This document shows, one piece after another, positions 25,016 through 32,028 of a DNA stretch of 64,000 bases. The DNA is from Desulfovibrio piger (GTDB taxonomy: Bacteria > Desulfobacterota > Desulfovibrionia > Desulfovibrionales > Desulfovibrionaceae), in the NCBI RefSeq assembly GCF_951793255.1, contig NZ_OX636706.1:2891501-2955500 (forward strand), in the 5' to 3' direction. How positions within the stretch are numbered: the first letter of the stretch is position 1; every line of letters starts with the position of its first letter. The position numbers and the translations under genes are program-made. The notes under the pieces are model-generated. The model was not told the DNA's origin and ran no database searches. It saw only the letters and a program-made list of their open reading frames with translations.

Positions 25016-25522
25016 ATGCCCAGAGTAACCGTTGTCCCTGCGGACAGACTCGTGATCGTGGACGGTCAGGCCCTGACCTTTGATTTCAACGCTCCGGAGC
25101 GCATGCACGCCCTGCAATGGGATGGGAAGCAGGGACACATCGAATGGCTGGGCTACGGCCATGAGCCTCCCCGTAATGAACTTCTGACCGCCGACATCTA
25201 CGCGGATCGGATCGCGCCGTATGTGAAGATGTGGGAAGAAGAAAAGGCCCGTCTGGAGCAGGCTGCCGCCGAGGCGGAAGCTGTCCGTCTGGCCGAGTAC
25301 AACAGCGAGGCGGCCCACTTCGAGCGCCTGCGCGCCGAGCGTGACCGGCGTCTTACCGCCACGGACTACCTGCTGATGCAGGACTATCCGCTGGATAATA
25401 CCCACAAAGAGGCCGTGCGGCTTTACCGCCAGGCCCTGCGTGATCTGCCTTCTCAGGAGGGCGCACCCTGGGATGGCGGCGGGGAGTCCACCCCGTGGCC
25501 TGATCTCCCCGCCGGGATCTAA
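25016..25522 (+). CDS. Tail fibre assembly-like protein
   Basis: This 168-residue protein follows the fibre gene, the usual place of a fibre chaperone. The N-terminal half includes LQWDGKQGHIEWLGYG, and the C-terminal half is a charged helix followed by RDRRLTATDYLLMQDYPL and LYRQALRDLPSQEG, a pattern found in many phage fibre-assembly proteins. TAAGGAG precedes the ATG. Confidence 0.65.
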   Translation: MPRVTVVPADRLVIVDGQALTFDFNAPERMHALQWDGKQGHIEWLGYGHEPPRNELLTADIYADRIAPYVKMWEEEKARLEQAAAEAEAVRLAEYNSEAAHFERLRAERDRRLTATDYLLMQDYPLDNTHKEAVRLYRQALRDLPSQEGAPWDGGGESTPWPDLPAGI

Positions 25523-25536
25523 GTCAGGGAGGCGGC

Positions 25537-26091
25537 ATGGAAATCGTCCTTTGTGCGGTACAGCCCCATCTGGCTGCAGCTTGGAGAGAGCGTATCGGCG
25601 CTGATCTCTCCAACTGTGTGCGGGTGGTGGAGGGGGACATCCTCTCCCTGGACGTGCTGGCTGTGGTCAGCCCGGCCAATAGCTACGGGTTCATGGATGG
25701 CGGTCTGGATGCCCTCTATACGCGCTGCTTCGGTCCGCAGCTCCAGCAGCGGCTCCAGCGCATGATCCAGGAGCAGGCGAACGGCGAGCTTCTGGTGGGG
25801 CAGGCCTTGCTGGTGAAGACGGGCTATCCGCCCATTCCCTGGTGCATCAGTGCGCCGACCATGCGTGTGCCGCGCGTTCTGGAGACGGCAGAGCCAGCCT
25901 ATCTGGCCACACGGGCTGCGGTACGCTGTGCGCTGGATGCCGGGCTGGAGCGCGTAGCCATCCCGGGCATGGGGACGGGAACGGGATGTCTCGCTCCCCG
26001 AGAGGCCGCCGCTGCCATGGCCTGGGGCATCCGCGATGCTCTGTATCCGCCAGCGTTCCCGGCGGTGCTGGCGGAGGCCCGTACCATCTAG
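25537..26091 (+). CDS. Macro-domain protein of the tail region
   Basis: This 184-residue protein is a macro domain, a fold that binds ADP-ribose and related nucleotides. The two signatures are VVSPANSYGFMDGGLD (residues about 44-59) and the phosphate loop VAIPGMGTGTGCL (about 144-156). Phage-encoded macro domains are recorded near tail genes but their role is unsettled. Removal of ADP-ribose or interference with NAD-based host signalling is possible and is inference. AGGGAGG precedes the ATG. Confidence 0.78.
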   Translation: MEIVLCAVQPHLAAAWRERIGADLSNCVRVVEGDILSLDVLAVVSPANSYGFMDGGLDALYTRCFGPQLQQRLQRMIQEQANGELLVGQALLVKTGYPPIPWCISAPTMRVPRVLETAEPAYLATRAAVRCALDAGLERVAIPGMGTGTGCLAPREAAAAMAWGIRDALYPPAFPAVLAEARTI

Positions 26092-26099
26092 GAGGCGCT

Positions 26100-26276
26100 A
26101 TGGATCATGACACATCGACCGCCAAAGCGCGCGGCCAGGGCGTGCCGTTCGAGCGCGTGCGGCGGATCACCGGCTACCTGGTAGGCACGCTGAAGCGGTT
26201 CAACAATGCCAAGCGGGCCGAAGAACGGGATCGCGTCAAGCATGCAACGGGAGGTGATCTGGATGACAAGCAATGA
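26100..26276 (+). CDS. NrdD-like mini-protein
   Basis: This 58-residue protein has RVRRITGYLVGTLKRFNNAKRAEERDRVKH, which resembles a segment near the C-terminus of anaerobic ribonucleotide reductase (NrdD). The catalytic body and the glycyl-radical site are absent, so it cannot be an enzyme. Similar small proteins occur as stand-alone genes. A regulatory or decoy role is conjecture. GGAGG precedes the ATG, and the stop overlaps the next gene. Confidence 0.6.
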   Translation: MDHDTSTAKARGQGVPFERVRRITGYLVGTLKRFNNAKRAEERDRVKHATGGDLDDKQ

Positions 26277-27015
26277 CGGGCCCGGCAGCTCCGGCCGCAT
26301 CATCGAGGACCAGTACATCACGGCGCCCATAAGTGCGGGGGGTGACGGCATCACCGTCTATGGCAGCGATGGGCCTGTGGTCATCCGCCGCTGTGTAGTG
26401 GATCTGGGCAGCTGGCCGCTGGAGAGGCTCGACGAGGGCCTCTCCGGGGTGGACGGCGCCCGGGCCGTGGTGCGCGAGACTCGCGTAGCCAGGGTGGGCA
26501 AGGGCATCCTGTGGGGCAACGGCGATTACCCGGAGACGGACCCAGGCGCGGAGCTGGTGCTGGAGGACTGCATCGTGCGCGATATCGGCCGCCGCGCTCC
26601 GGAGGCGCAGGATGGCGTGCGTGTGCTGATGCGCCGCTGCGTGATCCGCAACTGGGGCGTCCGCAGCCGGTTCACGGTGCGGGCCTTCGCGGCATGGGCG
26701 CATGACGGGGCCAGCATCCGGGCCGAGGACTGCGTCTTCTGGCAAGATCATTTTCTGCAGGCCGGGCTGCGCGGGCTGGTCGCGGATCTGGCAAACTGGA
26801 TCGGCTGGTGCTGGAACCGGCGGGACCGGAATCCCCTGCACTGGCTCCTGCCCGGCGTGTGCCGCGGCCTGACCGCCAGCCAGGGTGGTACGGTCAGCGC
26901 CACCCGCTGCTATAAAAACCGCTGGTGGATACGTCTCTCCGGACACGAAGGGCCACGCATGGGCAAAAAAGAGGCCCTTGCCCTCATGGCGAAGCTGGAG
27001 GGCAGGCTGCTGTGA
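26263..27015 (+). CDS. Right-handed beta-helix protein (pectate-lyase-like fold)
   Basis: This 250-residue protein has repeated short rungs VVIRRCVVD, AVVRETRVAR, LVLEDCIVRD, VLMRRCVIRN, SIRAEDCVFWQD and VSATRCYKNR, about 20-25 residues apart, as in parallel beta-helices. Such folds form phage tail spikes or polysaccharide lyases. Catalytic residues cannot be assigned. GGGAGG precedes the ATG at 26263. It is the last rightward gene of the tail operon before the second inserted cassette. Confidence 0.65.
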   Translation: MTSNDGPGSSGRIIEDQYITAPISAGGDGITVYGSDGPVVIRRCVVDLGSWPLERLDEGLSGVDGARAVVRETRVARVGKGILWGNGDYPETDPGAELVLEDCIVRDIGRRAPEAQDGVRVLMRRCVIRNWGVRSRFTVRAFAAWAHDGASIRAEDCVFWQDHFLQAGLRGLVADLANWIGWCWNRRDRNPLHWLLPGVCRGLTASQGGTVSATRCYKNRWWIRLSGHEGPRMGKKEALALMAKLEGRLL

Positions 27016-27017
27016 AG

Positions 27018-27047
27018 CAAAAGAGAAAGGGCCGCATAGAGCGGCCC
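27018..27047 (-). terminator. Leftward terminator after the second cassette
   Basis: Read leftward, GGGCCGC and GCGGCCC form a perfect 7-bp stem with a 5-base loop, followed by TTTCTCTTTT. It lies 10 bases past the last leftward ORF of the cassette and protects the tail operon from antisense transcription. Confidence 0.6.
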
Positions 27048-27057
27048 TGAGGGAAAT

Positions 27058-27189
27058 TTAATCCCATCCGTATTTCATTCTGTCATAAAAACATACTACT
27101 TTTGCAAAATCTGTAGAATATTTTCCATTGACACACTGATGATAATTATCTCTTAAAAAATAGAGGGTATTAGAATCAGGAATGCTCAT
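27058..27189 (-). CDS. Small AT-rich ORF after the SWIM gene
   Basis: This 43-residue ORF (MSIPDSNTLYFLRDNYHQCV, ending DRMKYGWD) starts three bases after the stop of the SWIM-domain gene, in the sequence TAGGAGATG, so its ribosome site overlaps that stop and translation would be by re-initiation. G+C is about 34%, lower than its surroundings. It has no recognisable family. It could be a partner or immunity-type peptide; that is conjecture. Confidence 0.4.
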   Translation of the reverse strand: MSIPDSNTLYFLRDNYHQCVNGKYSTDFAKVVCFYDRMKYGWD

Positions 27190-27192
27190 CTC

Positions 27193-28610
27193 CTAACCTG
27201 CAATGTTTTCACCCATCAGACTGGCCAGTTCTGCTATCCAGAAATCAGCATCGTCCGGTTCTTGCCCGTAAGACCAGCGCTGCTGCTCAAAGCTGTAGCC
27301 ATAGCGCATGCCGGGCAAAAACACATTTCCCCACTCCGAGTCATGCTGCCATCCCAAGGCGTAGGGAATTCCTTTGTAAGTCCCGTAAAATACCGAATAT
27401 TCCGAAGATGGGCAGAGCATCCCCCTGTGGTCAGCCTGAAAAGCCTCCAGCAAAAGACGCATATCCTCCAATGCAGGCGGAAATGCAGAAGGATACAAGG
27501 CAAGGCCTTTTAACAGATGCTTGCAGTAACGCGCCGGAGAATCCACAGGCTGGGCACTGCGCCGTGTTTGCCAATCTGGACAAGTACAGGTCATGGCCTC
27601 AAGATCCACATCATAAAAAATGCCCCTGCGGCTCTCACTGGGGAGGCGCATCTGCATGCCAGTCTCAGGCAAAGCGTCCTCGGCAATAGCCTCCGAGTTC
27701 TTTTCTCCGGCAAGGCAAGCCACGAGTTCCGAAATCAGGGCTTCAGGCGGCATATTATTGTGGGTACCGGCCTCCCAGTCTGGCCAGAGTTCCTCGCACT
27801 CCCCGTCCAGCCAGTCGGCGATATCAGCCGCAGAAGATGCCAGGGCGCCCTTGATCAGCGGGTGATCCGATTGCAAAAGCCCCACGATGGTTTTGGCACG
27901 TCCCTTTTCCGGCAGGGGATTGCTGAGGCTTTCGCAGAAGGCGGCGACCATTTCATCAAGCCCCCCATGCCGCAGGGCGAACGCCATGCAGGGATGCTCC
28001 TGGTGCATCTTGTCGAACAGGCGCACCACACCACGGGATGCTTGGACTCACACTGCTGGAAAAAGCACTCCTCAATAGCCTCTGTCAGCAGCTCATGATC
28101 TGCAAGAGGGGCCGCTTCCACCAAGGCATCCAGTCTGTCCAAGACAGCCTTGCCGCACGACGTCGTATCCAGCGCCTTGTCCAAAGCTTCCCGGTAGCGT
28201 TCATAATTTTCAAAAGAGCCGTAGCCCTCTTTTTCCTGCCTACCCGCGCAGAAAGGACAGTCCGTTTCCACAGGGGTGTCGTTGGAGGGCCTTGCAGGCT
28301 CTCTGTCTGTTTTTGCTGCTGCCAGCAGCTCGCAAGGGCGGAGCGGCTGGTGCATGTTTCGCCATAACAGCATGCCCGGGATACCGCCAAACAAGATAAG
28401 AGAGACACCGGCGGCCTGAACCTTAGGGTCACAGAACAGAGCAAGCCCAAAAAAGAAAACCGCAGCAGCCAAAGGGAAGAAAAAGGCATAGCCCCGCGTT
28501 CTCCGCTCAGGAGGTGCCACCACGAGCACCTTGGGAAATATCAGCCCGGCAAGGCTCCAGACAGCACAACCACAGAATATCACTACAAAAAACAGGGAAT
28601 AACCGTTCAT
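27193..28610 (-). pseudogene. Membrane-anchored SWIM zinc-finger protein, split by a frameshift
   Basis: Two overlapping leftward frames (28610-27855 and 28029-27193) read as one protein of about 470 residues if one indel near 28020-28032 is corrected: HPVV of the first frame continues as VRLFDKMHQEHPC in the second. The N-terminal part has three hydrophobic segments (YSLFFVVIFCGCAVWSLAGL, GYAFFFPLAAAVFFFGLALF, AAGVSLILFGGIPGMLL) and a CPFC pair. The C-terminal part has a SWIM zinc motif, CTCPDW to YCKHLLKG. SWIM proteins bind DNA or proteins. It may be a decayed gene, a sequencing error or a programmed shift. It has its own promoter and is foreign to the tail operon. Confidence 0.65.
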
Positions 28611-28660
28611 GTCTGTTTGCTCCTTTTGCTATATTCCGGGCAAAGCATAGTTTAACGACT

Positions 28661-28689
28661 ATAGTAGCATTTATTTCCGGGTGAAACAA
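28661..28689 (-). promoter_or_regulatory. Extended -10 promoter of the second cassette
   Basis: Read leftward: -35 TTGTTT (28684-28689), 17-base spacer ending TGC, -10 TACTAT (28661-28666). It lies about 50 bases before the SWIM gene start, which also has AAAAGGAGC upstream. The spacer matches that of the promoter at 6328-6356 in 15 of 17 bases, and 25 of 33 bases over the whole box are identical. Confidence 0.65.
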
Positions 28690-28707
28690 GATTCCCCACA
28701 ACGGAAA

Positions 28708-28741
28708 ACGCCCCGCAGGAAGGAAACTTTCTGCGGGGCGT
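28708..28741. terminator. Strong hairpin insulating the second cassette
   Basis: ACGCCCCGCAG (28708-28718) pairs perfectly with CTGCGGGGCGT (28731-28741). Read leftward it is followed by TTTTCC. It lies just upstream of the cassette promoter and would stop transcription entering the cassette from the right. Confidence 0.5.
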
Positions 28742-28841
28742 CTCATCATAATTGAGGGCCACAACCGGCGGGAGATTGCGGCCTGTCAGGCATCTGTGCT
28801 AGGCCATCGGCGGGCGCATCCTCCTAAAGGAGGGTACTCCC

Positions 28842-28925
28842 ATGAAACACTTCCTCCGGGACGTGCTGGCTGCCTTTGTGGCCGCCGTCCTTGCGGCCTT
28901 GGTGATTCGCTTGTTGAACCTCTAA
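28842..28925 (+). CDS. Small hydrophobic peptide, possible type I toxin
   Basis: This 27-residue peptide (MKHFLRDVLAAFVAAVLAAL and a short VIRLLNL tail) is one membrane helix with a basic start, like Ldr/Fst-type type I toxins. CCTCCTAAAGGAGG upstream folds on itself and hides the GGAGG ribosome site, which fits tight translational control. Downstream the transcript carries further hairpins and a strong terminator. No antisense promoter was identified with certainty, so the toxin idea is inference. It could equally be a small holin-like or superinfection-exclusion peptide. Confidence 0.5.
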   Translation: MKHFLRDVLAAFVAAVLAALVIRLLNL

Positions 28926-29043
28926 GACGCAAGTAGCCCGGTAGGAGGTGCAACTCTTACCGGGCCAAAACTTGCGATCCAGTTAATCGCGGGGGATGTG
29001 CCCACGGCGGCGGGTGTTCGCGCACCTGCCGCCTTCTTTTTTC
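28926..29043 (+). terminator. Structured 3' region and strong terminator of the small-peptide locus
   Basis: GCCCGGTA pairs with TACCGGGC (about 28935-28965), GCGAT with ATCGC follows, and then GGCGGCGGGTG (29006-29016) pairs with CACCTGCCGCC (29023-29033) with one G-U, followed by TTCTTTTTTCT. The last hairpin is a good intrinsic terminator. The tandem hairpins suggest a stable, highly folded short mRNA of about 200-250 bases. Confidence 0.65.
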
Positions 29044-29084
29044 TAGCCGTTCCCTCCCCCCTTGGCAAGCCCCGAAAAACGGCG

Positions 29085-29195
29085 CTACAGGCTGGACGGA
29101 TCTTTTTTCCCCTTCAGATAGGCCAGCACACCCGCGATGAAATCTTCCGGGGACATTTCATCATGGGTACAGGCATGCGAATCATGTCCCCTCCC
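29085..29195 (-). pseudogene. Remnant of a small coding region
   Basis: One leftward frame ends DEMSPEDFIAGVLAYLKGKKDPSSL with a stop at 29085 and looks like a genuine protein C-terminus. No start with a ribosome site exists in that frame. GGGAGGGG stands before an ATG at 29184-29186 in another frame, so the gene may be frame-shifted. It would be the third gene of the repressor-side leftward operon. Confidence 0.25.
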
Positions 29196-29509
29196 TTACT
29201 TGGAACGCAGGTACTGCAAGATGGCAGGCATACCGAGAATCACGTCGCCCCAGACCCATAGCTTCAGCCCTGCTTCAAAAAGGATACGATTCTGCCTGCC
29301 CAGCTCGGGATGATCCCATGGGTAATCATCGGCCCTATGTTGAAAAGAGCGTACAGCAGCATGAGGACATTGAACAAAACGAACAGAAACCAGAACAGCT
29401 TCGCCCAGAAACGGCTCCGGGATGAGGTGATATGATAGCCACAGCGGGGACAGGTTCCTGCCTCGCTGCTGATCTCCCGCTTGCATTCCGGACAAAGGAC
29501 AAGCGCCAT
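29196..29509 (-). pseudogene. Zinc-ribbon membrane protein with a frameshift
   Basis: The first frame (from 29509) encodes a zinc ribbon CPECKREISSEAGTCPRCGY and a membrane segment FWAKLFWFLFVLFNVLMLLYALF, then stops early after SFLKQG. A -1 shift at a run of five T restores EAGLKLWVWGDVILGMPAILQYLRSK, a second membrane segment of the kind that ends related zinc-ribbon membrane proteins. The gene is therefore either disrupted or slips at the T run. GGAGG stands before the ATG. It follows the repressor in the same leftward operon, so it would be made in the lysogen and could act on superinfecting phage or the host envelope; that role is inference. Confidence 0.55.
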
Positions 29510-29535
29510 TTTCCTCCCCTCCTACTGCCGCCACC

Positions 29536-30081
29536 CTACAAACGGGCAGCACTGTCGCCAATGCGGGCAGGCGCGGCCTTGGGGGCGCCTGCGTGCCCTT
29601 CCTTCTGCCTGGTCAGCAGCTCATCCTGCAACTGGATGATCTTTGCCTGCGCCGCCAGCAGCTTTTCCTGCAATTCCTGGATCTGGCGGCTGTCGGCCAC
29701 CGGCTCCCGCTTCTCCCCTTCCGCCCGTGCGGCATCCACAATGTAGGTCAGCACATCGCCCCAGGTCCCGCCCGCTTCGGCGGCCATGGCTTCGGCCGCA
29801 GCCGCGATCTCCTGCAGGGGCACCGGCCTGTCCAGGGGCGTGCCGTGCCCGATGAGCATGGGGCCTTCGCCAAAATACAGCCATTGCCGCGACAGGCGCG
29901 GAAAGGCCTCCAGCATGGTGGGCAGCAGCGGCCACAGGTTGTGCTGGCGCTTGGCGCTCAAATAGGCGTGAAAGGTGCGGTACTGGACCCCGATCATCTC
30001 CGCGAATGCGGGCAGGCCGCCGAAAAATTTTCCCGCCGTCGTAACACGCTCGTATAATTCAGAATTATTTGTTCTGTTCAT
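29536..30081 (-). CDS. Phage repressor-type HTH regulator
   Basis: This 181-residue protein has an N-terminal helix-turn-helix (FAEMIGVQYRTFHAYLSAKRQ), followed by the phrase SRQWLYFGEGPMLI that is common in phage CI-like repressors, and a C-terminal coiled coil (IQELQEKLLAAQAKIIQLQDELL). It lacks a LexA-type self-cleavage domain, so SOS-driven cleavage is not expected; induction may need an antirepressor. It is divergent from the Cro-like gene across a palindromic operator. The frame is open further upstream, but the ATG at 30081 is the start that leaves the operator free. Confidence 0.72.
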   Translation of the reverse strand: MNRTNNSELYERVTTAGKFFGGLPAFAEMIGVQYRTFHAYLSAKRQHNLWPLLPTMLEAFPRLSRQWLYFGEGPMLIGHGTPLDRPVPLQEIAAAAEAMAAEAGGTWGDVLTYIVDAARAEGEKREPVADSRQIQELQEKLLAAQAKIIQLQDELLTRQKEGHAGAPKAAPARIGDSAARL

Positions 30082-30100
30082 TTTTATCCCTGAATCTGCG

Positions 30101-30130
30101 TTGACAAATATGTATGAATCATACATATTT
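30101..30130 (+). promoter_or_regulatory. Early promoter with 25-bp perfect palindromic operator
   Basis: A consensus -35 TTGACA (30101-30106) is followed after 17 bases by CATATT (30124-30129). A perfect 25-bp palindrome spans 30106-30130, with arms AAATATGTATGA and TCATACATATTT around a central A. It covers the whole spacer and -10, so a bound dimer would block the promoter. It lies between the divergent repressor and Cro-like genes and is the likely lysogeny switch. Confidence 0.8.
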
Positions 30131-30181
30131 TCCCCACATACATACACATTCAATATCCCCGCCGAACAAAAAGAGGATTTT

Positions 30182-30445
30182 ATGCAGCAGTTTATCTTAA
30201 CCCCCACAGGCAGGCAAGAGCAGCGCTTCCTCAAGCTCAAGGTCTGGATGCTGGAGCACGGCATCACCTTTGAATCTATTGGAAAATTCCTCGGCATATC
30301 TGGCCGGTCCGTCAGCAAGAGCTTGCGTAACGAGCGCATGCCCGTGCGGCATCACCGTGTCCTGCGCTACCGGCTGGACATCCCCGTGGAGCTCCTGCCC
30401 AGGGCCGAGGATGTGCCCACCGGCCCCAAGCCCCGCACGCGCTGA
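30182..30445 (+). CDS. Cro-like HTH regulator
   Basis: This 87-residue protein has a helix-turn-helix (GITFESIGKFLGISGRSVSKSLRNERM) and is the first gene rightward of the operator, the place of Cro. It would repress the repressor gene and commit the phage to lytic growth. AGAGGA precedes the ATG. The C-terminus is short and basic (KPRTR). Confidence 0.68.
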   Translation: MQQFILTPTGRQEQRFLKLKVWMLEHGITFESIGKFLGISGRSVSKSLRNERMPVRHHRVLRYRLDIPVELLPRAEDVPTGPKPRTR

Positions 30446-30514
30446 TCCGCGCTATTGTGTCCGCATATCGCATTTTCGATGAATGAACCACGCAAACAAT
30501 AACGGGATTTTCGC

Positions 30515-30991
30515 ATGAACCGTCCTCCCTATCCCTCCCTCACGGCCGTGGTCCATGGCATGGTCAAGGCGGCCCCCTCTGGCCTGGATGCCCGCACGGT
30601 GGCGGACCTGGTGGGCAAGCCCTACGCCACCCTGATGAGCGAGCTCTCGCAGCAGCCCGGCCACAAGCTGGGCGCGGAACTGCTCCTGCCGCTCATGGAC
30701 GTCTGCGAGAGCGATCTGCCGCTGGTCTTCCTGGCCAGGCAGCGCGGCGGTGCCTTCGTGCCCCTGCGCCTCCCGGATGACGGGCCGGTGCAGCTTGTCA
30801 CGGGCCTGAGCGTCAGCATCCGCGAGTTCGGGGAATTCGCCGTGGCGGCGGCGGAGCAGATCGCGGACGGCAAGATCACGGCGGAAGAGCTGCAGGAGAT
30901 GCGCCGCCTGAGCCACGAGGCCGTGGAGGCCATCATGCAACTGGTGGCGCTGGCGGGCGATGTCCATGACCGCCAGCTATCCCCCGAATAA
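30515..30991 (+). CDS. CII-like regulatory protein (phage CP76 family)
   Basis: This 158-residue protein resembles phage CP76/CII-type regulators: GLDARTVADLVGKPYATLMSELSQQPGHKLGAELLLPLMDVCES, followed by a long C-terminal helix region (SIREFGEFAVAAAEQIADGKITAEELQEMRR). Such proteins act as transcription regulators in the lysis-lysogeny choice. It is the second gene of the rightward early operon. Confidence 0.68.
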   Translation: MNRPPYPSLTAVVHGMVKAAPSGLDARTVADLVGKPYATLMSELSQQPGHKLGAELLLPLMDVCESDLPLVFLARQRGGAFVPLRLPDDGPVQLVTGLSVSIREFGEFAVAAAEQIADGKITAEELQEMRRLSHEAVEAIMQLVALAGDVHDRQLSPE

Positions 30992-30992
30992 C

Positions 30993-31028
30993 AAAAAAAG
31001 GCCCCGGGCGCTGGTACCGCCCGAGGCC
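30993..31028 (-). terminator. Leftward terminator in the early region
   Basis: GGCCCCGGGCG (31000-31010) pairs with CGCCCGAGGCC (31018-31028) with one mismatch. Read leftward it is followed by seven T. It would stop antisense transcription coming from the right; rightward it lacks a T tract, so early transcription can pass. Confidence 0.5.
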
Positions 31029-31052
31029 TGACCCCTCACAAAGGAGAGTGCT

Positions 31053-31214
31053 ATGTCCCAAGAACTGTATGCAAAGCCCGCGGCCTCTGTCAAGACAGCC
31101 AGCTATCTGGTGCGCCTGCGCGGCCTGCCGCCCCAGCGCCTGAGCATGACCCATCGTGCCCTGCTGGCATTCCTGCAGCAGGCCGGACAGCGCCGGGCAG
31201 CAGCCGTGGCGTAG
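31053..31214 (+). CDS. Small early phage protein
   Basis: This 53-residue protein (MSQELYAKPAASVKTASYLV, then RLRGLPPQRLSMTHRALLAF) is basic and helical. AAAGGAGAG precedes the ATG at ideal spacing. I do not recognise it. It lies in the rightward early operon and is followed after 8 bases by the next gene. Confidence 0.55.
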   Translation: MSQELYAKPAASVKTASYLVRLRGLPPQRLSMTHRALLAFLQQAGQRRAAAVA

Positions 31215-31222
31215 GAGGAAGC

Positions 31223-31738
31223 ATGGGCGCTCTGTCTCCTGAAGAACGGGCAAAGCTGCGGGCCGTGGCGGATATGATCCCCGACCTGCCGGAACTGCGC
31301 CAGGCACAAAAGTGCAAGGTGGCCATCTCTGTCCTGTTCCATGTCCTGCGCGTCTGGAAGCCGATTTTTGAAAAGGCCGCTCCGGAGCAATATGCAAAGA
31401 TCTGCAAGTGGCTGGCAGTTGTGGCCACGGGATACGCTGCCCGCGTCAAGAGGCGGCGCGAGGTCGAGTATGCGCTGGAAAAAATGGAGAACCGCCTGCG
31501 CCCCTACCTCAAAAAAACAGGGCTGCCGCCTGAGCGCCGGGCTTTTCTGGCCTGCGCCATGCTGGCGGCGGCCCTGACCCTGATGGACGATGCCAGAGCC
31601 ACCTGTCCGCTCTATGCCCGCACGGGCGCATGGCGCTATGCCTGCCAGACAACGGACACACTGGTGACGGCTCTGATGCGTGCCTTCCCGGGCTGCGATG
31701 AGCGCGGGACGGAAATATATTTTGACCTTACGAGGTGA
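31223..31738 (+). CDS. Hypothetical early phage protein
   Basis: This 171-residue protein is all-helical in appearance, with RLRPYLKKTGLPPERRAFLACAMLAAALTLMDDARATCPLY in its second half. I do not recognise the family. GTAGGAGGAAGC precedes the ATG. Its stop overlaps the ribosome site of the next gene. Confidence 0.6.
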   Translation: MGALSPEERAKLRAVADMIPDLPELRQAQKCKVAISVLFHVLRVWKPIFEKAAPEQYAKICKWLAVVATGYAARVKRRREVEYALEKMENRLRPYLKKTGLPPERRAFLACAMLAAALTLMDDARATCPLYARTGAWRYACQTTDTLVTALMRAFPGCDERGTEIYFDLTR

Positions 31739-31740
31739 GT

Positions 31741-32019
31741 ATGGACGACGATATCTCCCCTTTCATCGGCCAGAAACGCGCCGATATCCTGCGCGGCGTC
31801 AAGGAGTTCATGGACCGGGGCAAGCAGGAAGGAGCCCGCGGGAGGATCTGCGTGATGATCGCCTTCGGGGATGCTGCAAAATCGCACTTGAGCTTCCGCT
31901 CCGCGTCCGGAGCGCTTTGCATGTCCGAGGTGGCGGAGTTCGGCGCGCTGGCCCTGGGCGAGATCGTGGCGCATCTCAAAAAAGCCCCTCTCGCCGACGA
32001 TATCCTTCCCCGGCAGTAG
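31741..32019 (+). CDS. Hypothetical early phage protein
   Basis: This 92-residue protein (MDDDISPFIGQKRADILRG) shows no known motif. An acidic start is followed by GRICVMIAFGDAAKSHLSFRS. GAGGTGAGT precedes the ATG at 31741; a GTG at 31735 would add two residues. It sits in the early operon between two other small genes. Confidence 0.55.
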   Translation: MDDDISPFIGQKRADILRGVKEFMDRGKQEGARGRICVMIAFGDAAKSHLSFRSASGALCMSEVAEFGALALGEIVAHLKKAPLADDILPRQ

Positions 32020-32028
32020 GAGGTCCGT

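Noticed and set aside
24971-25405. Extension of the leftward frame beyond the silent fibre cassette
   Set aside because: Beyond the 14-bp repeat the sequence is the antisense of the fibre-assembly gene; only the part up to 24970 is fibre-like.
29264-29290. Selenocysteine at the in-frame TGA of the zinc-ribbon gene
   Set aside because: Reading through the TGA in the same frame gives no protein-like continuation; the sensible continuation is in the -1 frame.
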